From Isoperla grammatica (taxonomy: Eukaryota; Arthropoda; Insecta; Plecoptera; Perlodidae), in NCBI GenBank assembly GCA_945910005.1, contig OX246745.1, positions 11,216,436 through 11,280,435 of the forward strand: DNA of 64,000 bases. Direction: 5' to 3'. Below the pieces are notes generated by a model that saw only the letters and a program-made list of their open reading frames with translations, did no database searches and was not told the origin of the DNA. Both the position numbers and the translations under genes were made by a program. This document shows, in pieces, positions 42,601 through 47,965 of the stretch (position 1 is the first letter of the stretch; every line of letters begins with the position of its first letter).

Positions 42601-43758
42601 AATATCAATATTTTCAATAACAGTAATTAATTTCGACCACCCGTACAGGCGAGCTCAGTTGAATCAGATACAAGACACTTCAGCACTCAGCACTCAGCAC
42701 ACATACATCAACCTCGTGTACCGAGACAGATACAGTATTATGCCAATTATTGTCGGTACTCTGTCATCGGGAAGGCCAGTCTTCTCGTACGTCACTCCGC
42801 GGGAGGTTAGGAGAACCGATTCTAGTCTAACCTTACCAAACATTACCGATAGAGGTGGCTCAGCGGTAAGACTCTAATTCGGGAGGTCGCCGGGTCGATT
42901 CCGGCCACCGGCAGTCCTGAATGAAGGTTTTTTCCGAGGTTTTCCTCAGTCGTAAAAGCGAATGATGGTATTCAAGGCTTCTAACAGTTCTCGGACATTC
43001 CTTCCCAACTATCCAAACACCCCTACATAGGCCTACCTATAGTTACTCACCTAAAGAGGGGCATATAATAACAGATAAAGCTGATGTGCACTCTATAACA
43101 TGGTATTCCTATGAAAAAGTATTATTCTGAGACTAACCTTAGCTTAATTTGGATCAAATTAGACAATTATTGGAGAAATTATTGGAACCCTCTAATTTTT
43201 ATCCAATTATGCACTTTTTTTTAAATAACGCTAATAGATCTTGATAACATCTAGTCCCATAAAATTCCAAAATTCGTACTGAAGACAACGAACAAAACAA
43301 CTCACGCTTCTCGAGTTAATTTTGTCCTCTGAAACCTCTGAAAACCTGTGTGTTGACAATGCGCCTACCTGTGATCGGGTCGTGCTGATGGTTCGTCGGC
43401 GACTTGTGCGTCCGCTCAAGAGTGTCCTCAAAGTCTTGAACCGCCTTGTGCAGGGCATCTCGCACCAGTGTCGACTTCTCCTCGTGGTCTGCACTCTCCA
43501 CGACAGCCGCCGGCTCCTGATGGATCTTTGGTAACTGTTGCTCGATGTTCCAGAACGACTGGCTCGTCAACCCCAGGAGCACCTCCATGGACTGACGCTG
43601 ACGACGCCTCTGTCGGCGCCGCTCTTTGTTGAGGGAGGCGTCGTTGCGCTGGGAGACATTCTCGCAGAAGCGTACGAAGTCCAAGTCGATGTGGTAACCG
43701 TACGGACAGCATTCGCACTGGTTGTACTTACTCTTGTCGCGTCCCTTCCACAGTTCCC
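4731..43758 (-). CDS. KANK: KANK family protein (KN motif and ankyrin repeats), 10 exons, 5' end missing
   Basis: The exons read as one protein of about 1,785 residues: KN motif near residue 19-35, coiled coil about 240-285, disordered Ser/Thr/Pro/Lys-rich centre about 290-1,480, acidic micro-exon, helical segment with an EWF core about 1,491-1,572, and ankyrin repeats about 1,573-1,740. Exons are 43369-43758, 27708-28033, 26936-27016, 22526-23225, 17077-18781, 10223-11458, 8693-8725, 7766-8009, 6961-7173 and 4731-5159. Splice phases agree at all nine junctions, which is strong evidence for a single intact gene. Known KANKs bind talin through the KN motif, liprin-beta through the coiled coil and KIF21A through the ankyrin repeats, and organise the cortical microtubule-stabilising complex around focal adhesions. 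Vertebrate KANKs are shorter (about 850-1,350 residues); the excess lies in the two large central exons. The first coding exon, which must end one base into a codon, was not found upstream of 43,758. Confidence 0.93.
5813..5990. mobile_element. Mariner-like MITE (178 bp)
   Basis: Begins TACAGTGAAACTTTGATTTT and ends with its near-exact inverse, with TA at both outer ends, as expected of Tc1/mariner target duplications. No coding capacity. It lies in the last KANK intron. Confidence 0.85.
6445..6626. mobile_element. Mariner-like MITE (182 bp), second family
   Basis: Starts TACAGTGAAACTTCTTTATA and ends GAAGTTTCACTGTA; outer TA dinucleotides. The interior repeats TTTGTTATAA motifs. A relative at about 21421 carries a hAT insertion. 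Confidence 0.85.
6961..7173 (-). CDS. KANK: KANK exon I: ankyrin repeats 1-2
   Basis: A phase 0/0 exon of 71 codons. The acceptor is CATGTTACAG before 7173, and the donor CAG then GTATGT after 6961. It starts [20 protein letters not shown], the KANK version of an ankyrin repeat (GNTALHYSVSH in relatives), followed by [14 protein letters not shown] and the longer insert-bearing second repeat that ends [10 protein letters not shown]. The ankyrin solenoid binds KIF21A in vertebrate KANK1 and KANK2. Confidence 0.96.
7766..8009 (-). CDS. KANK: KANK exon H: pre-ankyrin helical segment
   Basis: The acceptor is TGTTATTCTAG before 8009, and the donor GCA then GTAAGT after 7766; it leaves in phase 0. 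It encodes [18 protein letters not shown], then REWFQISS and [25 protein letters not shown]. The EWF core and the VxDYL---F---S--LL--VVNMAD pattern are conserved in all KANKs I know, immediately before the first ankyrin repeat, and they cap the ankyrin solenoid. Confidence 0.95.
8693..8725 (-). CDS. KANK: KANK exon G: 33-base acidic micro-exon
   Basis: The acceptor is TTTTCTTCCAG before 8725. The donor (GATGA then GTATTA) after 8693 is weak. Using it restores phase on both sides and yields [11 protein letters not shown] followed by VDPSTKMK from the next exon. KANKs have an acidic Ser/Asp stretch exactly here, before the pre-ankyrin helices. Without this donor the frame runs into a TGA at about 8660, so the exon must be this short. 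Its size and weak donor make alternative splicing plausible. Confidence 0.75.
8726..10222 (-). other. KANK intron F-G
   Basis: AT-rich; holds the PIF/Harbinger-like MITE at 9723-9867. Short ORFs near 8717-9325 are chance. Confidence 0.75.
9723..9867. mobile_element. PIF/Harbinger-like MITE (145 bp)
   Basis: Left end GGCCCGGTCTTACAAT and right end ATTGTAAGACTGGACC are inverted copies with three mismatches. A TAA sits on both sides (9720-9722 and 9868-9870), the 3-bp target duplication typical of PIF/Harbinger elements. Confidence 0.75.
10223..11458 (-). CDS. KANK: KANK exon F: second large disordered exon with a twin PLPRPF motif
   Basis: The acceptor is TTTATTTTCAG before 11458, and the donor AAA then GTAAGT after 10223. 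The phase in (one base) and out (two bases) fits both neighbours. It encodes about 412 residues rich in Ser, Thr, Pro and Lys. A duplicated segment begins at about 10863 and again at 10740: MPLPRPFxSPSL followed by a short VA-x-K helix, with 41 residues between the copies. The Pro-rich text could bind SH3 or similar domains. The exon ends with [14 protein letters not shown] just before the acidic micro-exon. No catalytic or globular domain is seen. Confidence 0.88.
11793..12588. mobile_element. hAT-type non-autonomous element (796 bp)
   Basis: Perfect 15-bp inverted ends CAGTGTTTCTCAACC / GGTTGAGAAACACTG, flanked by CACTAGGG and CGCTAGGG (7 of 8 identical), the 8-bp duplication made by hAT transposases. 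The ends resemble Charlie-type hATs. No transposase ORF. Confidence 0.9.
13380..13440. repeat. AGGCCT-rich block
   Basis: Repeated TAGGCCTAGGCCTA palindromes, as also at 23810-23960 and 24310-24355. It is a composition signature of this genome rather than a defined element. Confidence 0.6.
13840..13864. repeat. (AT)n microsatellite
   Basis: About 12 uninterrupted TA units. Confidence 0.9.
14090..14635. mobile_element. hAT-type non-autonomous element (546 bp) with internal tandem duplication
   Basis: Perfect 14-bp ends CAGTGCCTAATTTA / TAAATTAGGCACTG and a perfect 8-bp target duplication CAAAAGCA on both sides. Inside, a unit of about 112 bp carrying a GC hairpin and T-run occurs twice in tandem (14150-14260 and 14261-14372). 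Confidence 0.93.
14888..15227. mobile_element. hAT-type MITE (340 bp), TAGGGATG ends
   Basis: Ends TAGGGATG / CATCCCTA; perfect 8-bp target duplication CTGGGAAG (14880-14887 and 15228-15235). The interior repeats AAACGTTTAAACG motifs. Confidence 0.92.
15330..15995 (+). pseudogene. LINE reverse-transcriptase tail, degraded
   Basis: The frame from about 15345 reads [20 protein letters not shown] and [20 protein letters not shown], the pattern of the C-terminal part of non-LTR retrotransposon polymerases of the jockey/CR1 group (EYCSPVW, then L-LLYKI-NG). The C-terminal part ([20 protein letters not shown], near 15730-15800) is in another frame, so at least one frameshift lies around 15650-15720. 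It ends in an (AAAT)n tail near 15972-15990, and the 5' part is missing, as usual for 5'-truncated insertions. It sits on the strand opposite to KANK. Confidence 0.8.
16205..16584. mobile_element. Probable degraded hAT-like element (about 380 bp)
   Basis: Left end CAAGGATGGCAAAC and right end GTTTGCCTTCCCTG are imperfect inverted copies of a common hAT terminus. No matching target duplication was found, so the boundaries are provisional. Confidence 0.45.
17077..18781 (-). CDS. KANK: KANK exon E: large central exon with repeated QT motifs and Cys pairs
   Basis: The acceptor is TTTTGCCATTCAG before 18781, and the donor GAAGG then GTGAGC after 17077. It enters with AA, completing the G left by exon D, and leaves with GG. 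It encodes about 568 residues with no globular domain visible. At least five short motifs end in QT (QVQT, SMQT, SVQT, LVQT, FTQT at about 18618, 18036, 17895, 17730 and 17391), plus STQS and ISTNT. Two Cys clusters (C-x5-C-x2-C near 18105 and C-x6-C-x2-C near 17800) resemble each other. A hydrophobic helical stretch ([19 protein letters not shown]) lies near 18420. Vertebrate KANKs also carry repeated short Thr-rich motifs here, but this exon is much longer. Confidence 0.88.
18894..19456. mobile_element. hAT-type non-autonomous element (563 bp)
   Basis: Perfect 18-bp ends TAGGGATGACATCGGGTA / TACCCGATGTCATCCCTA and a perfect 8-bp target duplication ATAATAAA. The interior has further inverted GGGTACCCGG blocks, so the two ends can fold into a longer hairpin. 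Confidence 0.95.
21421..22480. repeat. Mariner-like MITE split by a hAT insertion
   Basis: 21421-21515 followed by about 22323-22370 matches the MITE at 6445-6626 (TACAGT-AAA-TTCTTTATAA, then GAACCTTTTGGG-CTCAAAA-CAG). The intact copy reads TTACATGCATAAGAACC across the spot where the hAT element sits here. The right end is eroded. Confidence 0.7.
21516..22314. mobile_element. hAT-type element (799 bp) nested in a MITE
   Basis: Ends CAGTGGTGTAACG / CTTTACGCCACTG (imperfect inverted copies); perfect 8-bp target duplication CTTACATG (21508-21515, 22315-22322). The interior holds a G-run, a GC double hairpin with T-run (21843-21905) and poly-C patches near both ends. Confidence 0.93.
22526..23225 (-). 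CDS. KANK: KANK exon D: end of coiled coil and linker
   Basis: The acceptor is TTTTATTTTGCAG and the donor ACAG then GTAAAA. The exon enters in phase 0 and leaves one base into a codon. It opens with [18 protein letters not shown], the conserved continuation of the KANK coiled coil (compare the family's K-EEKRQL). After about 30 residues it becomes Ser/Thr/Lys-rich with [14 protein letters not shown] and several acidic patches, and contains a hydrophobic island ([18 protein letters not shown]) that may be a short helix. It is also the exon into which the alternative first exon at 24005-24214 would splice. Confidence 0.93.
24005..24214 (-). CDS. KANK: Alternative first exon of KANK (isoform without KN motif), predicted
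   Basis: The ATG is at 24214. Seventy codons are open up to a consensus donor (AAA then GTAAGT) after 24005, ending in phase 0. The next exon downstream on this strand (acceptor before 23225) is also phase 0, so the two join as SIHK|VHLAV. The peptide starts [15 protein letters not shown] and ends in a basic cluster ([11 protein letters not shown]) that could act as a nuclear-localisation or acidic-lipid contact. No acceptor of the right phase sits just before it, which fits a first exon rather than a cassette. CCAAT, E-box and CRE-like sites lie upstream. Vertebrate KANK1 also has long and short N-terminal isoforms from alternative first exons. It could instead start a small nested gene. Confidence 0.6.
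24590..24629 (-). promoter_or_regulatory. Candidate internal promoter elements: CCAAT, E-box, CRE-like
   Basis: Read on the minus strand, a CCAAT box (complement of ATTGG at 24623-24627), a palindromic E-box CACGTG (24599-24604) and a CRE-like TGACGTAA (24590-24597) are packed into 40 bases about 380 bases upstream of the alternative start codon at 24214. This is a common arrangement in TATA-less animal promoters. No transcript evidence is available. Confidence 0.45.
24911..25322. repeat. Inverted repeat pair, about 75 bp arms
   Basis: 24911-24985 and 25251-25322 are inverted copies (shared AACTTG-GAGTTCGACGAGCC and GAGATCAAG), separated by about 265 bases. A foldback element or two opposed repeats; no target duplication recognised. 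It lies in the KANK intron upstream of the alternative promoter. Confidence 0.6.
26003..26072. repeat. Repeat shared in inverse with 63848-63920
   Basis: About 65 bases (GGCTGTTCA-AATAAA-TCGTA through AATGTACGATTG-GAT) match the reverse complement of 63848-63920. Probably one end of an interspersed element. Confidence 0.55.
26936..27016 (-). CDS. KANK: KANK exon C: coiled-coil core
   Basis: This is an 81-base exon in phase 0 on both sides. The acceptor is CTTTTCCACAG and the donor GCAG then GTAAGA. It encodes 27 residues ending [12 protein letters not shown]. The run [19 protein letters not shown] is very close to the KANK coiled coil, the region that binds liprin-beta in vertebrate KANKs. 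The helix continues without a break into exon D. Confidence 0.95.
27376..27465. repeat. tRNA-like T-arms in head-to-head inverted repeat
   Basis: A minus-strand GGGTTCGATTCTCAG and a plus-strand GGGTTCGATTCCCAG (both B-box/T-arm sequences) face each other across about 20 bases. The outer parts (TGTAAAA...TTTTACA) also pair. Looks like two opposed tRNA-derived fragments or a foldback copy; no complete tRNA cloverleaf. Confidence 0.6.
27574..27611. repeat. (AT)n microsatellite
   Basis: About 19 TA units in the short intron between KANK exons B and C. Confidence 0.9.
27708..28033 (-). CDS. KANK: KANK exon B: Ser/Asp-rich linker
   Basis: The donor is strong (GCAG then GTATGT after 27708). Two acceptors are possible. 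CACAG at 27995-27993 would start the exon at 27992 in phase 0, which cannot follow exon A. GTAACAG at 28036-28034 starts it at 28033 with two bases (TT) that complete the codon left open by exon A, so I chose it. Either way the reading continues through a Gln/Arg stretch into [10 protein letters not shown], Ser-rich text and [18 protein letters not shown]. No known domain is seen; it links the KN motif to the coiled coil. The start is less certain than the end, and an unseen small exon in the 15-kb intron upstream remains possible. Confidence 0.75.
28585..28694. mobile_element. Possible end fragment of a hAT-type element
   Basis: Ends AGTTACGCCCCTG and carries an inverted GC hairpin block (CTGGGGGGCCTCCCCCCCAG) like those in the complete elements. 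The opposite end was not found. Confidence 0.35.
29519..31671. repeat. 77-bp satellite array, left part (about 28 units)
   Basis: The unit runs AGAGACTCAATACATACCTA ... GCTCGCACAGTAGTTACACA ... GTTGACAAG, period 77. Units differ by a few linked variants (GTTACAC or GTTTCAC; TAGGGTT or TATAGTT; AGGCTC or GACTC) and are otherwise almost identical, so amplification was recent or homogenisation is active. A few units carry 2-4 base insertions. It lies in the 15-kb KANK intron. Confidence 0.97.
31672..32305. mobile_element. hAT-type element (634 bp) inserted in the satellite
   Basis: Perfect 13-bp ends CAGTGGTGTAGTG / CACTACACCACTG; perfect 8-bp target duplication GTACTACA (31664-31671, 32306-32313), which is satellite sequence on both sides. 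Inside: TATACG repeats near the left end and a GC hairpin between A/T runs at 32160-32232. No transposase ORF. Confidence 0.96.
32306..32720. repeat. 77-bp satellite array, right part (about 5 units)
   Basis: Same unit as 29519-31671, resuming exactly after the hAT target duplication. It includes an alternating variant with an extra CAGCA. Confidence 0.97.
33471..33910. mobile_element. Probable hAT (Charlie-like) element (440 bp), old
   Basis: Ends CAGGGCTTCTGAAA / TTTGAAAAGCCCTG with a GGGTCGCG block inside each end. The flanking 8-mers agree at 5 of 8 positions only. It contains a short (GATA)n. Confidence 0.65.
35520..35800 (+). mobile_element. tRNA-derived SINE, copy 1
   Basis: The head contains a B box (GATTCGATTCC) with a degenerate A box. 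The body has CCGAGGTTTTCCTCAGTCG, then CTTCCCAACTATCCAAACAC, then TATTCCTAT..TATTATT at the end. It aligns end to end with copy 2. Confidence 0.85.
37410..37485. repeat. Hairpin, about 30-bp arms
   Basis: CAGAAACATTCGCGGGCATG ... and its inverse (GCCCGCGAATGTTTCTG) pair around a 10-base loop, with few mismatches. Confidence 0.8.
38118..38540. repeat. (ACAT)n microsatellite, about 105 units
   Basis: Nearly perfect, with two CACA interruptions near 38314-38326. Tail of the preceding retroelement-like repeat. The long Tyr/Val/Cys/Met and Ile/His/Thr/Tyr ORFs across it are not genes. Confidence 0.98.
39465..39720 (-). mobile_element. tRNA-derived SINE, copy 3
   Basis: On the minus strand, T-arm sequences CCAGGGTTCGAATCCCAGG (about 39685-39703) and GTTGGTTCGAATCCAAC (about 39585-39601) precede GAGGTTTTCCTCAGTC, GCGAGTATTGAG and TTCCCAACTAGCCAAATACC, the body of copies 1 and 2. 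Two T-arms suggest a dimeric or re-targeted tRNA head. Confidence 0.7.
39814..40423. mobile_element. hAT-type element (610 bp)
   Basis: Ends CAGTGGCGGTTTTTGAG / ACGGTAAAAACCGCCACTG. Flanks GTACTACC and G-ACTACC(C) match with one base missing. Each end also has a CAGGTGTGCAATT block inside. Carries the GC double hairpin plus T-run at 39878-39938. Confidence 0.85.
40735..41195 (-). mobile_element. tRNA-derived SINE, copy 4, split by a hAT MITE
   Basis: Minus strand 41195-41123 gives GTAATCCTGGCTGA ... CGAGGTTTTCCTCAGTC; the copy resumes at 40888 with GGGATTGAGTCCT, CGGACATTCTCT, CCAAGCAC and GGTAAACCTGATGTG, following the order of copies 1 and 2. The tRNA head is eroded. Confidence 0.7.
40889..41122. 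mobile_element. hAT-type MITE (234 bp) nested in a SINE
   Basis: Perfect ends CAGGGGCGTCGGAA / TTCCGACGCCCCTG, followed inward by G-runs and C-runs. Flanks CACCTGAC and CTAATGAC agree at 5 of 8. The surrounding SINE fixes the insertion point independently. Confidence 0.8.
41495..41755. mobile_element. Foldback MITE (about 260 bp)
   Basis: Long imperfect arms: GGTAATGTAGTTTTTTAAGAA ... GTTACGGTTGTCATT, against their inverse after 41634. The centre is a short spacer at 41603-41633. Outer limits uncertain. Confidence 0.7.
42848..43127 (+). mobile_element. tRNA-derived SINE, copy 2 (best copy)
   Basis: The head reads GAGGTGGCTCAGCGGTAAGA with a good A box (TGGCTCAGCGG, 42856-42866) and B box (GGTCGATTCC, 42893-42902), closing with GGCCACC, so a pol III promoter looks intact. 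The body continues CCGAGGTTTTCCTCAGTCG, TTCCTTCCCAACTATCCAAA and ends AAAGTATTATT. About 280 bp. Confidence 0.9.
43369..43758 (-). CDS. KANK: KANK exon A: KN motif
   Basis: The acceptor is a pyrimidine tract followed by TTGCAG, with the exon starting at 43758; the donor is ACAG then GTAGGC after 43369. The exon enters with two bases of a split codon (GG) and leaves with one (G). Residues at 43655-43705 read [17 protein letters not shown], the diagnostic KN motif (PYGxxLDLDF in family members). It is preceded by a Cys-rich stretch (NQCECC). A basic Arg/Gln segment ([10 protein letters not shown]) and a helical acidic stretch follow. Reading on into the upstream intron gives a TAG with no ATG before it, so the start codon lies in another exon. 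In known KANKs the KN motif binds the R7 domain of talin. Confidence 0.95.
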
Positions 43759-43856
43759 CTGCAACAGAGAGAGTCCGCTCAGTCACTTGGTCCGCGGCGA
43801 GAGAGACAGAAGTGAAATAAGCAGATAAATTGTTGATCTACTCAAATGCCAACATG

Positions 43857-43985
43857 CAGTGGCGTACGCAGGAATATATTTCAGGGGAGGCTGCCCAGAG
43901 TCGGACATAACTGTAAAATATATGTGCTCCACAAATGGCAGACACAATGAGGGTGTGTGGGGGGGGGATGCCCTCCACAATAGCG
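43857..43985. mobile_element. Possible hAT-type left-end fragment
   Basis: Starts CAGTGGCGTACGCAGGAATA, typical of these hAT ends, followed by G-rich text. The other end was not found. It sits about 100 bases upstream of the KN-motif exon. Confidence 0.4.
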
Positions 43986-45283
43986 CAGCAGGCAATTAAA
44001 CAAAATTCCGTATCTTAGAAGTGGTTTTAATGTGTTTTAGAAGAAGTTAGGTGCTTTGCTGAACGCAACTGAACTGAAATGAACTGAAAGATCCTGGCAT
44101 TACAGCTGTATAGGTAACCGAGTCCGAACTATTATGTGCAGCATTCAATATGTTTTCACACGTTTGGTAAAAATGTTCACAAAAAATCTCTGAAATAATA
44201 ACGGTTCGGGAATTGAGATTAAGTTTCCTTCTTTTAGAGACGCGATTATAAAGATTGATCATCATTTGAAAAAAATTAGTGAAAATCCGTGAAGAACACA
44301 TTTTATAGATTTATATATACTCAGCGGCTGACCGCTTAAGTTTATAGTTTAGTTTAGTTTAAAGACTGCGCCCAATATAACACTCGATCAAAAGTCATGT
44401 ATTTTGTTTTGCGTTTTGTCATCCAATGACTTTCAACGTGTCTTGCCCTGTCTATGGTTGAGCTTGCTCAGTTTCAGCTGACTTCTCAGTTGACATTATT
44501 CGGCTGTGTTTTTTTATTTTTTATTTCAATAGCCTCACGTACAGGACGAAACTTAACGTGCCGGAATTGTAAATTCAGTGGACGGAGCTATAGACAGACG
44601 AGATCCACAGATTAACAGCCGACATAGCCTATAACGACAAGTTTCAACCTAACCGACTGTCTGAATTACAGTAAAAGTGATAAAAATGCAGCATAAAACC
44701 TAACCTAATATATTCTTAAAAAGTAGTACATTCCGAGTGACATAACATAACGGTATATATGACATAACAAATAGCTTTTGATATCATTCCCGCGTTTTCA
44801 CTTTCGATTGCCGATGACCTATGGCGTATTGCGAAAATTACCTCACCCGAGAGTCACAATCGTAAAAGATTTCCCACCGTATGAATTTGCCCAGCACCTC
44901 AAGTGTCAAATCCATATGCTCGCCGCTAATGTAGTTACTATTAAAACGTGGAGGTATGCAGCAAATTACATAATTAATGTTGCATGGGAGTTGAGATACT
45001 GGCCGACGTCGGGATAATTAACAGAGGTGGAATCATGTGTTCAAATAAATGACTCCTAATTTTCCTAATAAGGCGAGGACAGATGAACTTTCTCCGATCA
45101 TTATAGGCGGTTCTCTTATCGGTAGCGCGATCTACGCATTGTCAAGACATAGCTTACCGAGAGACGGGCATATCGTTCATGTTTTTATTCAGTCACGATT
45201 AGCCTTGTTGCATGTGGTGGTGATCGGATGACCCGAAAATTGCGTCACGACGGTCCGCGGTTAAGGTTGAGTCTGCATTTACA

Positions 45284-45662
45284 CCTACCTTACGCGCGGT
45301 ATACCCCGATTTTGGTCTGTTTAAATCTCTAAAAATGGTTTTAAATTGTCCCAAAAGAAAATCAAAATATGTCATCCTACAGAGAATTTAATGTCCTTTC
45401 TTAATAGTGTTTTTTTTATTAGAATAAATATTTCCGTTTTGCAGATGTTCTTAATTAGGTGTGAAAGGTGTCCAGCAGCATCAGTTTACAAAAGGTAATT
45501 AAGAACATCTGAAAAACGGAAATATTGATCAGAACAAAGTAACATTCATAAGAAAGAGTTCTAAATTCTCTACAGGATGACATATTTTGATTAGATTTGG
45601 GACAATTTAAACACATTTTAAACTAATTTTAACAACCGAAATCGGGAGTTCCGCAGGCAAGG
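45284..45662. mobile_element. Long-hairpin MITE (about 380 bp)
   Basis: The two halves are inverted copies over most of their length (AAATTGTCCCAAA / TTTGGGACAATTT; CATCCTACAGAGAATTTA / TAAATTCTCTACAGGATG; CCGTTTTGCAGATGTTCTTAAT and its inverse), with a loop of about 40 bases near 45460-45500. No ORF. Confidence 0.85.
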
Positions 45663-46777
45663 TGGGTATTTTGTCAGAGTTGTCAGATATTCCCTTCCTC
45701 ATACGAGAGTTCTCATTGCATTCATTCGATTACCTTGCCGCAAAATCTTGCCTTGCGGGTGGGAATAATGGTACCACTATGTTGCAACGCACTAAAGCCA
45801 GGTTAGTATGCACCACTGAATCTCAGACGAAGTTGTATTGGTTTTATACTTCCAACCAACAGTGCTTCTCTAATTATTATCTCTGGTATGTAGTTTACAA
45901 CCAATGTTAATGTTATATTTAAAAATAAATTACAAACAAAATTTTTTTACGCTTATGTATTAAAAACGATTAAAATCTATTGAGAAAAAAATGAATAATA
46001 TTAAAACACTTTTTTTTTTTAATGTTTGTCAATTTTTACACTCTCAGCATTTAACTGACCATAATCCTTAGTACCTAATCACACAACATGCACAGCTACA
46101 TAGCTATACAAGGAGGTGAATTAGTATCACATCCCACACTCAATCGCTTCCATATAAAAGCCCAACACCCTTTCTGGCTAAATACAAATTGTTAATCAAA
46201 ATTCATCGTCAAATAAAACTGGTTATAATACATTATTCCAAGCACGTAGCCTACTTCAAGATTAATTAAAAGTTAGGTTTGATATATCTCTACAAACATG
46301 ATTAAAACACCTCTTAAGCCCGGGATTAGTTCATGTCCCAGCAGTGAAAGGTAAAGCATGTTCGCTAAAAGAACGAACAACATATTTTGAAGGGGACACA
46401 TGAATCATACAAAGACAGTCACATAGAAACGTGCTTTCAAGCAAGTTACGTCTGTGTGCAACGTTAATTATCATCAACAATATTTTAAAGTTGTATAAGA
46501 CGGCTGTTTGTGGATCCATTTCGGCCGTGTACATTATCCAGTACTAACAAACGGTTCTTGTATTCGTCTACAGGCAGGTGTGGTCACTGTGGTGGTCGTG
46601 GTTGGAGAAACACAATTTATTAAATATTAAACAAGCAGGATTACATACATTCTTCATAAAATTTCCTAAGTGGATACCTTTTAACATTTTAAGACAAAAG
46701 CATAAGGGTTGGTAATTCGAAAAGACAATACATATATAACATGAGGAAAAAAAGTTAAAAAAAAAAACCTCTTCGGA

Positions 46778-46822
46778 GGTGGTCGTGGTAGGTTGTGGTG
46801 GGTTGTGGTGGGTTGTGGTGGG
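46778..46822. repeat. GGTTGTGGT minisatellite
   Basis: Four to five copies of a 10-base unit GGTTGTGGTG. Confidence 0.8.
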
Positions 46823-47764
46823 ACCAATAGTGAACCGGGGCTCACTCATCGTCGTGATTAGCATCGTTGCCAAAATACGGGGCTTGAACCTCGGCTTAAA
46901 CCGCAAATGTCATCATCTTGAACGAGAATACGTAAAAAGGCCAAAACGGGTTTTTCTCTACTATTTCCTTGACTTTACTGATGAAATTTCGCGAAATAAT
47001 TAAAACTCGTTTACAATTACAAAATTTAATATTTAAAAAAAATATGAATTACAAGCAAATAATTCCGTTAGGGAATACGACTCGGAAAGAAAGATTTAAG
47101 GACAGGATTTAATTTAATTTTTATTCGTGTTATTAATTAAGTAGTTATAAATAACACGGTAGCCTAGATAGGAGTGGTGCTCGAAATGTGGCCGCGCCGT
47201 CGTATCGTAATAAGAATTCGAGTGGCCAGATACATTTTATAGCCCACTTGTTTTTGTAACGAGTAATTAAAAAATAGATTATTACTGAAACACTCCCGCC
47301 GTGGGTGAAATAATTACTGGGGCTTCTGTTGACTACTCGTTAAATGTAGCTCAAACCCATCTACAAACGAATTCTCTAAATTCATTAATTCACACTTCAC
47401 TAGATGTAAATGTAATTCAGCATCTCACGAGTTTGAATCCCAATTGGCGTTATTGTTTATTTCTGCTTTTCAGACTATATAATTATAAAGAGTGTCAATT
47501 CTTGACAGTTTGAAAGCAGAGTTATACAATCCGATGTTTTTGAGTAAAGAACATGCGTTCACGTACTTTGGAAAAATTAGATTCGAGTTTTCGACAATAT
47601 ATGTGTGTAAGAGTAACGTCATCGAATTATAGTGTGTCGAAATTTTCAAACCGTGGACCAAAGACATGTTTGTTTTTAAGTTGTTTATGAATATTTGGTG
47701 ACGTGAGTATATTTCACGCATACTGCGTAAAACTAACTGTACTGGGACCGAAAGCGGACTTTAA

Positions 47765-47965
47765 TTCTACTTCCCCATTGAACCAATGTGCCAGTGATCC
47801 TATACTTCCTCATCAAATGAATATACACCCAGCAGTTCTACTTTCCCATTGAATCAATACACCCAATAATCCTAATTCCCCATTGAATCAACCCACACTG
47901 TAATCCTACTTCCCTATTGAATCAACACAACCCAATATCCTACTTCCTCTTTGTATCAATACATC
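47765..47965. repeat. Imperfect minisatellite, about 42-46 bp unit, 5 copies
   Basis: The unit is built on CTTCCCCATTGAATCAA followed by CACCCAATAATCCTA. Copies diverge by 10-25%. Confidence 0.75.

Larger units (their letters stand above)
28034..43368 (-). other. KANK 15-kb intron A-B
   Basis: Repeat-rich: 77-bp satellite, hAT elements, SINE copies 1-4, retroelement-like repeat with ACAT tail, foldback MITE. Between these (for example 34000-35500, 35800-37200, 41760-42840) I see only AT-rich sequence and no exon. Confidence 0.75.
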
